Shown piece after piece: positions 62,801 through 64,000 of a stretch of DNA of 64,000 nt (the stretch's first letter is position 1; each line of letters opens with the position of its first letter). The DNA lies in contig JAQFVV010006200.1 in NCBI GenBank assembly GCA_028023455.1, positions 1,747,238 to 1,811,237 on the forward strand, written 5' to 3'. The notes under the pieces are model-generated. The model worked only from the letters and a program-made list of their open reading frames with translations, did not search any database and was not told the origin of the DNA. The translations under genes and the position numbers were made by a program. This stretch comes from Epiperipatus broadwayi (lineage: Eukaryota > Onychophora > Udeonychophora > Euonychophora > Peripatidae).

Positions 62801-64000
62801 TTATTTTAATTTTGCTATATATATATATGTACATAGTTTTTATGGTTTATTTCAGTGATGCTGCTGATGCTTATAATCCAGCTAAAACTAAATACCATCC
62901 GATTGAGAACAGCTGCTGGAAGAAAGATGAGGAGTAAGTATTAGGTTTTATAATTTTTTTTACTTGCATTATATATATATACCCTTGAAAATAAAGTAAG
63001 TTAAATCTTTGCATATAAGTATTCCTAAGAGTTTTGATATTGGGTTAATTGGTTGGAAAAAAAAACAACATCTCTGATGAAAAAGGGCAGAATCTAGAAA
63101 CTGGTTCAATGGGTGTTTAATTTTCATAGTTTACAATTTCTGGGATTTACTATTAAATATATGATTAAAATTTTAATTTTTCTTTGATGTAATTATTCAT
63201 ATATATATATATATTAGTAAAAATTAATCACGTCACATGACTTATATAGCTTGCATTACCAATATGTAATATATAAAGAGCCTGCTAATAGCTCTAAACA
63301 AGCTTATTTAATTATTTTTTAATGATAAATGCTACAAGAGAAAGTACCTGAAACCTTTATCTTTTTCTTAATAATTAAGAATTAAATAAATGCTTGACTT
63401 GAGTTAGTATTTTGAATCCAATATCCCAGCTACTCACTGAAGAGAGCCATAGCTTGAAACCGGTCTTGGGATGGGGATCATCATAAACAAAGGCTTCAGG
63501 TACTTTCTCTTGTAGCATTTATCATTAAAAAATAATTTAAATAAGCTTGTTTAGAGCTATTAGCAGGCTCTTTATATATATATATTTTTTTAAAAAAGTT
63601 ATTGAACTTGGCAGCTAGAGGGCAGTTCAATTATTTAAATAGATTTGGTAAAATTTTCACATGTCATTATATTTATATGTGTGTGTGTGTGTGTGTCTTA
63701 CTTATGTATCATGTTTTATATATATTCTTTTAGTGTTCCTTATTTTGCTTTAACTAAAACTCTTGAAGCCATTGAGAATATTTCTGCAAGGTAAGTCACT
63801 TAACATCATTAGACTCATTAAATTTTTTCTGTTTTTGATATATTATGTTAAGTCAATTATTACATTAAGAGCTTTAGATTTTATGGTTTACATGTGTATG
63901 TTTTTGTAATTAATTATTTTCTTTTTATGTAGATTAAAGATTATAGAGATTTTACGCAACTTTTTTCGTTCCGTCATAGTTTTAACTCCAAGAGATCTTC
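23861..64000 (+). CDS. LIG1: DNA ligase I, 5' portion (11 exons, continues beyond window)
   Basis: ATP-dependent DNA ligase that seals Okazaki-fragment and repair nicks in the nucleus. Join: 23861-23880, 24093-24170, 37280-37433, 37517-37607, 37757-37830, 40920-40965, 42476-42661, 54971-55163, 62856-62933, 63734-63790, 63933-64000+. All introns are GT-AG and the phases chain without a break into 348 residues. Residues 3-10, QRTITSFF, form a PCNA-binding PIP box. 56-63 are basic, 67-77 acidic, and 109-117 (IPMRKTARK) match a conserved animal LIG1 motif next to a nuclear localisation signal. 140-280 are Lys/Glu/Ser-rich and probably unstructured. From about 284, YNPAKTKYHP, CWK, VPYFALTKTLEAIE and ISARLK match the start of the LIG1 DNA-binding domain. 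The catalytic lysine and OB fold lie downstream, outside the window. Alternative splicing of the short charged exons cannot be excluded. Confidence 0.93.
24093..24170 (+). CDS. LIG1: LIG1 exon 2
   Basis: Acceptor TATTACAG, donor GTAAGC. Completes the PIP box (TSFF) and encodes the basic and polar stretch TTPKSKASKDSKSEPNPDK. Ends in phase 2. Confidence 0.92.
25090..25880 (+). pseudogene. LINE relic, C-terminal (post-RT) region
   Basis: Open stretches at 25109-25339 and 25492-25878, joined by frameshifts and stops. The first contains RLQFMDNKRMAKIVF and a VKGRQQ-like basic run; the second contains LLFKARTGSLATRNYARKW and a zinc-knuckle-like C-x2-C...H-x4-C (CKLCKEG, then RHLLIQC). This arrangement is typical of the C-terminal tail of non-LTR retrotransposon ORF2. 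The RT and endonuclease parts are absent, as expected of a 5'-truncated, decayed copy. Confidence 0.7.
26450..26512 (-). repeat. Family-B end fragment
   Basis: AAACCACTAAACATCACATG and the following ACTATCTCATACTAGCAC match the internal unit boundary of the element at 22345-22446. Only about 63 bp remain and no ribozyme motif is present. Confidence 0.7.
29480..29720. other. G+C-richer patch of unknown nature
   Basis: About 240 bp stand out from the AT-rich intron by base composition, as the solo LTR at 18983 does. I found no terminal repeats, target duplication or coding frame. It may be an old repeat. Confidence 0.35.
30274..30332 (-). ncRNA. Hammerhead-like motif, family B, copy 3 (intact)
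   Basis: Minus strand: AUCCAA, GGAU, CCUCA, CUGAUGA, UGGC-UACAA-GCCA, GAAA, ACUAGU, C, UGGGG, AUA, UUGGAU. Every helix pairs: outer stem I six pairs, inner stem I five with one G.U, stem II four, and stem III palindromic. All core nucleotides are present, so this copy is a good candidate for activity. Confidence 0.82.
30730..30788 (+). ncRNA. Hammerhead-like motif, family B, copy 4 (intact)
   Basis: Same as copy 3, on the + strand, differing in the stem II loop (CACAA). Predicted cleavage lies between C30774 and T30775. An RNA running through the whole element would contain the complement of copy 3 as well and could fold into one long hairpin. Confidence 0.82.
32850..33125 (+). repeat. Degenerate ~75-bp tandem repeat
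   Basis: Four diverged units share TGTTATAAATGGT-GC, AATTT and GGGCAT in the same order, at about 32878, 32960, 33022 and 33100. No function is evident. Confidence 0.5.
33189..33234. repeat. 46-bp perfect palindrome
   Basis: Arms of 23 bp (ACATTCCACTCT then TTTTACACTTT, and its exact complement) meet without a spacer. It is not part of a recognised element. As RNA or single-stranded DNA it would form a hairpin. Confidence 0.95.
34640..34815. repeat. Dispersed repeat C, copy 2
   Basis: The first part (34655-34700) matches the repeat at 3100-3141 on the minus strand, and 34725-34815 matches it on the plus strand. This gives a small inverted arrangement. Confidence 0.5.
35480..36280 (-). pseudogene. 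RTE-like LINE relic (reverse transcriptase end)
   Basis: Minus strand, in order: an LFxxxFxxxIF-like stretch, DYLSHLDFADDVVVFTNNAS (catalytic DD within 36119-36130), KINAKKTETMFN, then the frame at 36038-35844 with KYLGQFINTDGNTIDEINHR, IKLGWNAFGRNN and KSVFN. Bases down to about 35480 continue with VWRYVILGVTRNQK and FTDMMRRRG-like text. Motif order fits the RT palm and thumb and downstream part of RTE-type retrotransposons. Stops and frameshifts are frequent. Confidence 0.8.
36940..37195 (-). mobile_element. MITE copy (inverted relative to the one at 56917)
   Basis: Aligns over about 250 bp with the reverse complement of the MITE at 56917-57234, sharing GTAAAAGTAATTTAAAGTGA, ACACTTAAGATT and GCGCATGTGCAACAG. 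It is more diverged and its ends are frayed. It lies about 85 bp before the acceptor of LIG1 exon 3. Confidence 0.7.
37280..37433 (+). CDS. LIG1: LIG1 exon 3
   Basis: Acceptor ATTTATTAG, donor GTAAAA. Residues 33-84: a basic stretch KKERKRIR followed by the acidic ESDDEEDEEKD. The reading frame starts as GGA across the junction and ends in phase 0. Confidence 0.85.
37517..37607 (+). CDS. LIG1: LIG1 exon 4
   Basis: Acceptor ATCGTTTAG, donor GTAATT. Ser/Thr/Pro-rich residues 85-115 ending in NIPMRKTA, the first half of a motif conserved in animal LIG1. The SP pairs are possible CDK sites. Confidence 0.9.
37757..37830 (+). CDS. LIG1: LIG1 exon 5
   Basis: Acceptor TTTTTTTAAG, donor GTACAT. Completes TARKHMKKKKE (basic, nuclear-localisation-like) and encodes up to residue 139. 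Phase 0 at the end. Confidence 0.88.
37831..40919 (+). other. LIG1: LIG1 intron 5 (3.1 kb)
   Basis: Holds the second tRNA-derived SINE on the minus strand (38357-38450), a C8-T16 homopolymer junction at 38254-38278 directly upstream, and otherwise AT-rich sequence. A weak remnant resembling the ribozyme core near 40155-40190 was judged too diverged to call. Confidence 0.75.
38357..38450 (-). mobile_element. tRNA-derived SINE, second copy
   Basis: Reverse complement of the SINE at 21634, with A-box-like GTGGTTGAGAGG, the same arm with TTTACAA, B-box-like GGTTCGCTTCC and a tail with A runs. Differences between the copies show independent insertions. A longer variable region than in most tRNAs suggests a leucine- or serine-type ancestor; this is inference. 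Confidence 0.8.
40920..40965 (+). CDS. LIG1: LIG1 exon 6
   Basis: A 46-nt micro-exon between acceptor AATTAATAG and donor GTATGT, encoding GKKKEEIKEEDRKVN. Assignment rests on phase (0 in, 1 out), good splice sites and the Lys/Glu composition of its neighbours. Confidence 0.72.
41304..41663 (+). mobile_element. Family-B ribozyme element, copy 3 (mostly one unit)
   Basis: Flanked by a perfect 14-bp duplication, AAATATAAATGAAT (41290-41303 and 41664-41677). It begins with about 50 bp of the inverted end (CACATGACCACC) and continues directly into the + unit, so the minus arm is almost wholly missing. The long duplication shows that this short form is an insertion in its own right and not a later deletion at the edge. 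Confidence 0.85.
41502..41560 (+). ncRNA. Hammerhead-like motif, family B, copy 5 (core mutated)
   Basis: Stem I pairs (GUCCAA with UUGGAU, CCUCA with UGGGG), and the GAAA box and ACUAGU are intact. The first box reads CUGACAA, losing the conserved G of CUGANGA, and the cleavage triplet is GUU. Loss of that G should abolish cleavage. Confidence 0.7.
42476..42661 (+). CDS. LIG1: LIG1 exon 7
   Basis: Acceptor TTTATTTTAG, donor GTTTAT (weak). Residues 155-217, extremely Lys/Glu/Asn-rich, with KGPKSGKKQKNAKKGKQEQ. Probably unstructured and nuclear. Confidence 0.85.
48869..48925 (-). ncRNA. Hammerhead-like motif, left arm of family B2 (degenerate)
   Basis: The first box reads UUGAUGA, GAAA is present, and the palindrome has decayed to AUCGAC. 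It is recognisable only through its inverted partner. Confidence 0.5.
48936..48992 (+). ncRNA. Hammerhead-like motif, right arm of family B2
   Basis: UAUCCU, GGCA, CCUCA, CUGACGA, a weak stem II (GCC-AGAA-GC), AAAA in place of GAAA, ACCGGU, C, UGGGG, UUG, AGGAUA. The outer helix UAUCCU/AGGAUA differs from family B (AUCCAA/UUGGAU) on both strands, and stem III is ACCGGU instead of ACUAGU, again a palindrome. Such paired changes support a selected RNA structure in the ancestor. Confidence 0.7.
49053..51275 (+). repeat. 5' LTR of the LARD-like element
   Basis: Starts TGTAACGAGCACAGACGTTC and ends GGATCGTTACA. It differs from the 3' LTR at only about a dozen places, mostly single bases, homopolymer lengths and a short changed block near the end. 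Confidence 0.88.
51276..52014 (+). other. Internal region of the LARD-like element
   Basis: 739 bp beginning with a primer-binding-site-like stretch. The longest frame (51463-51654) opens in an A run and resembles no Gag or Pol domain. Contains a purine-rich GGGGGGAGGAGG. Confidence 0.75.
52015..54243 (+). repeat. 3' LTR of the LARD-like element
   Basis: Near-identical direct copy of 49053-51275. The 65-codon frame at 53089-53286 lies in the LTR, exists with small changes in the 5' LTR, and is not a convincing gene. Confidence 0.88.
54971..55163 (+). CDS. LIG1: LIG1 exon 8
   Basis: Acceptor CTTAATTTCAG, donor GTAGGG. Residues 217-281, basic and Ser/Pro-rich, ending EICSLFQSKDKP. The last part is placed like the second PCNA-like motif region that precedes the DNA-binding domain in animal LIG1; that equivalence is tentative. 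Confidence 0.9.
56708..56893 (+). pseudogene. Open stretch before the MITE, unknown
   Basis: 62 codons without a start, containing SSSSEVAELESIQKLYVPES and KAFEIHELYKCNQKL, end at a stop. Composition is protein-like, in contrast to the AT-rich intron, and an AG acceptor (TTGCTTAG) precedes it. Entered from LIG1 exon 8 it would be out of frame and hit a stop, so it is not an alternative exon. It is probably the upstream part of the relic at 57240-62120, split by the MITE. Confidence 0.35.
56917..57234. mobile_element. MITE with ~75-bp terminal inverted repeats
   Basis: TAATAAACTAATAATCAGC at the left is matched by GCTGATTATTAGTTTATTA at the right, and pairing continues for about 75 bp through the TGCACATGCGCTTTGTGG and AATGAATACTCTCATTT regions. 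Total 318 bp, no coding capacity. The flanking TTA at 56914-56916 could be a target duplication, but the AT-rich ends leave it open. A diverged copy is at 36940-37195. Confidence 0.82.
60872..61217 (+). repeat. 173-bp tandem duplication
   Basis: AAGTTTCCAAATG and the following 160 bp occur twice (from 60872 and from 61045) with few differences. It duplicates part of the decayed coding-like region after it had lost function, or nearly so. Confidence 0.9.
61540..61621 (+). repeat. 38-bp direct duplication
   Basis: GTTATAGACAAACATGAATA and the next 18 bases are repeated after a 6-base spacer (61540-61577 and 61584-61621). Confidence 0.9.
62180..62375. mobile_element. Family-B element with deleted middle
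   Basis: Both outer ends of family B face each other: CAAAACAGGCAAAACTCTC on the left and an inverted partner GAGTGTTTTG on the right. Each is followed inward by about 45 bp of matching arm including the GCATTCATTGATTACTCTGG part. The unit middles with the ribozyme motifs are gone. Flanks share only ACTATTTTA. Confidence 0.7.
62856..62933 (+). CDS. LIG1: LIG1 exon 9
   Basis: Acceptor TTTATTTCAG, donor GTAAGT. Residues 281-307 with YNPAKTKYHPIENSCWKK, the strongly conserved entry into the LIG1 DNA-binding domain. Confidence 0.96.
63068..63110 (+). ncRNA. Possible hammerhead-like remnant
   Basis: CUCUGAUGA, a poorly pairing spacer, GAAA and ACUGGU-UC occur in the right order, but neither stem I nor stem II pairs well. 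It may be a decayed family-B relative or chance. Confidence 0.35.
63215..63580. mobile_element. Foldback element with hammerhead-like motif (family B3)
   Basis: Arms of about 80 bp pair almost perfectly: AAAGAGCCTGCTAATAGCTC on the left with GAGCTATTAGCAGGCTCTTT on the right, continuing through AAACAAGCTTATTTAA and TACAAGAGAAAGTACCTGAA. CACATGACTTATATAGCTTG at the left end links it to the element at 48780. One ribozyme-like core lies between the arms. Flanks are TA repeats, so target duplications cannot be read. Confidence 0.8.
63423..63478 (+). ncRNA. Hammerhead-like motif, family B3
   Basis: AUCCC, AGCUA, CUCA, CUGAAGA, stem II GAGC-CAUA-GCUU, GAAA, ACCGGU, C, then UUGGGAUG and GGGAU. The core boxes are intact, with A at the variable position of CUGANGA. 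Stem II pairs with different bases from family B, and the outer helix AUCCC/GGGAU is again complementary. Inner stem I needs one bulged U to pair. Confidence 0.72.
63590..63672 (+). repeat. Dispersed repeat C, copy 3
   Basis: AGTTATTGAACTTGGCAGC and the following TAGAGGGCAGTTCAATTAT match 3104-3141 closely, and the similarity continues through GATTTGGTAAA and CATGTCATTAT. Confidence 0.7.
63679..63697 (+). repeat. (GT)n microsatellite
   Basis: About nine GT dinucleotides in the last 60 bp of LIG1 intron 9. Confidence 0.9.
63734..63790 (+). CDS. LIG1: LIG1 exon 10
   Basis: Acceptor ATTCTTTTAG, donor GTAAGT. Residues 307-326, VPYFALTKTLEAIENISA, a conserved helix of the DNA-binding domain. Confidence 0.96.
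63933..64000 (+). CDS. LIG1: LIG1 exon 11 (cut by window end)
   Basis: Acceptor TTTTTATGTAG. Encodes RLKIIEILRNFFRSVIVLTP then RDL, matching the next conserved helices of the DNA-binding domain, and runs off the window in frame. Confidence 0.95.
   Translation, partial: MKDYRDFTQLFSFRHSFNSKRS

Larger units (their letters stand above)
55164..62855 (+). other. LIG1: LIG1 intron 8 (7.7 kb)
   Basis: 55164-56700 is AT-rich without features. A 62-codon open stretch (56708-56893), a MITE (56917-57234), long decayed coding-like DNA (57240-62120) and a deleted family-B element (62180-62375) follow. 62400-62855 holds nothing recognised. Confidence 0.75.
62934..63733 (+). other. LIG1: LIG1 intron 9 (0.8 kb)
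   Basis: Almost filled by repeats: a degenerate ribozyme-like motif (63068-63110), a foldback element (63215-63580), repeat C (63590-63672) and a GT microsatellite (63679-63697). Confidence 0.8.

Noticed and set aside
1-64000. CRISPR arrays, bacterial operons, rRNA genes
   Set aside because: Introns, SINEs, LTR elements and LIG1 show animal nuclear DNA. No regularly spaced direct repeats with unique spacers and no rRNA-like sequence were seen.

Overview
The window is AT-rich animal DNA (by eye close to three quarters A+T) with one recognisable cellular gene and many small transposable elements. The gene is the 5' part of DNA ligase I (LIG1) on the + strand. Eleven exons can be followed from the start codon at 23861 to the window end, with consistent splice phases throughout. 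They encode the PCNA-binding (PIP) box, a long charged unstructured N-terminal region, and the start of the DNA-binding domain. The catalytic domain lies beyond the window. Introns of 12-13 kb and the repeat content suggest an invertebrate with a large AT-rich genome (cnidarian-, arachnid- or mollusc-like). I cannot fix the taxon from sequence alone.

Layout. 1-23760 is intergenic, made of low-complexity AT-rich DNA and mobile elements: tandem/inverted arrays of a tRNA-like repeat (7240-8700, 11290-12250, 20416-20745), a Penelope-like element relic (13290-14240, minus), a short LTR element with a 28-bp minisatellite in its LTRs (16494-18010), a solo LTR with 5-bp target duplication (18983-19550), a tRNA-derived SINE with 19-bp target duplication (21634-21740), and a foldback element (21892-22802). 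The LIG1 promoter lies at about 23760-23860, with an E-box and a perfect E2F site. Intron 2 holds LINE relics (25090-25880, 35480-36280), another foldback element (30123-30893), a 46-bp perfect palindrome and a MITE copy. Intron 5 holds a SINE, intron 6 a foldback element, and intron 7 a further foldback next to a young LTR element with 2.2-kb LTRs and only 0.74 kb between them. Intron 8 holds a MITE and about 5 kb of decayed coding-like DNA. Intron 9 holds a last foldback element.

The main result of the hunt is that two or more repeat families carry hammerhead-ribozyme motifs. Each has the CUGANGA box, a stem II hairpin, the GAAA box, stem III, a cleavable NUH triplet, and a two-part stem I with an internal loop. 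Paired segments stay complementary between divergent copies although their sequence changes. The elements are built as a head-to-tail (partial) dimer followed by an inverted copy. Three complete family-B insertions are each flanked by a perfect 14-bp target-site duplication. This fits small non-autonomous retroelements moved by Penelope-like machinery (of which a relic is present) and processed by self-cleavage.
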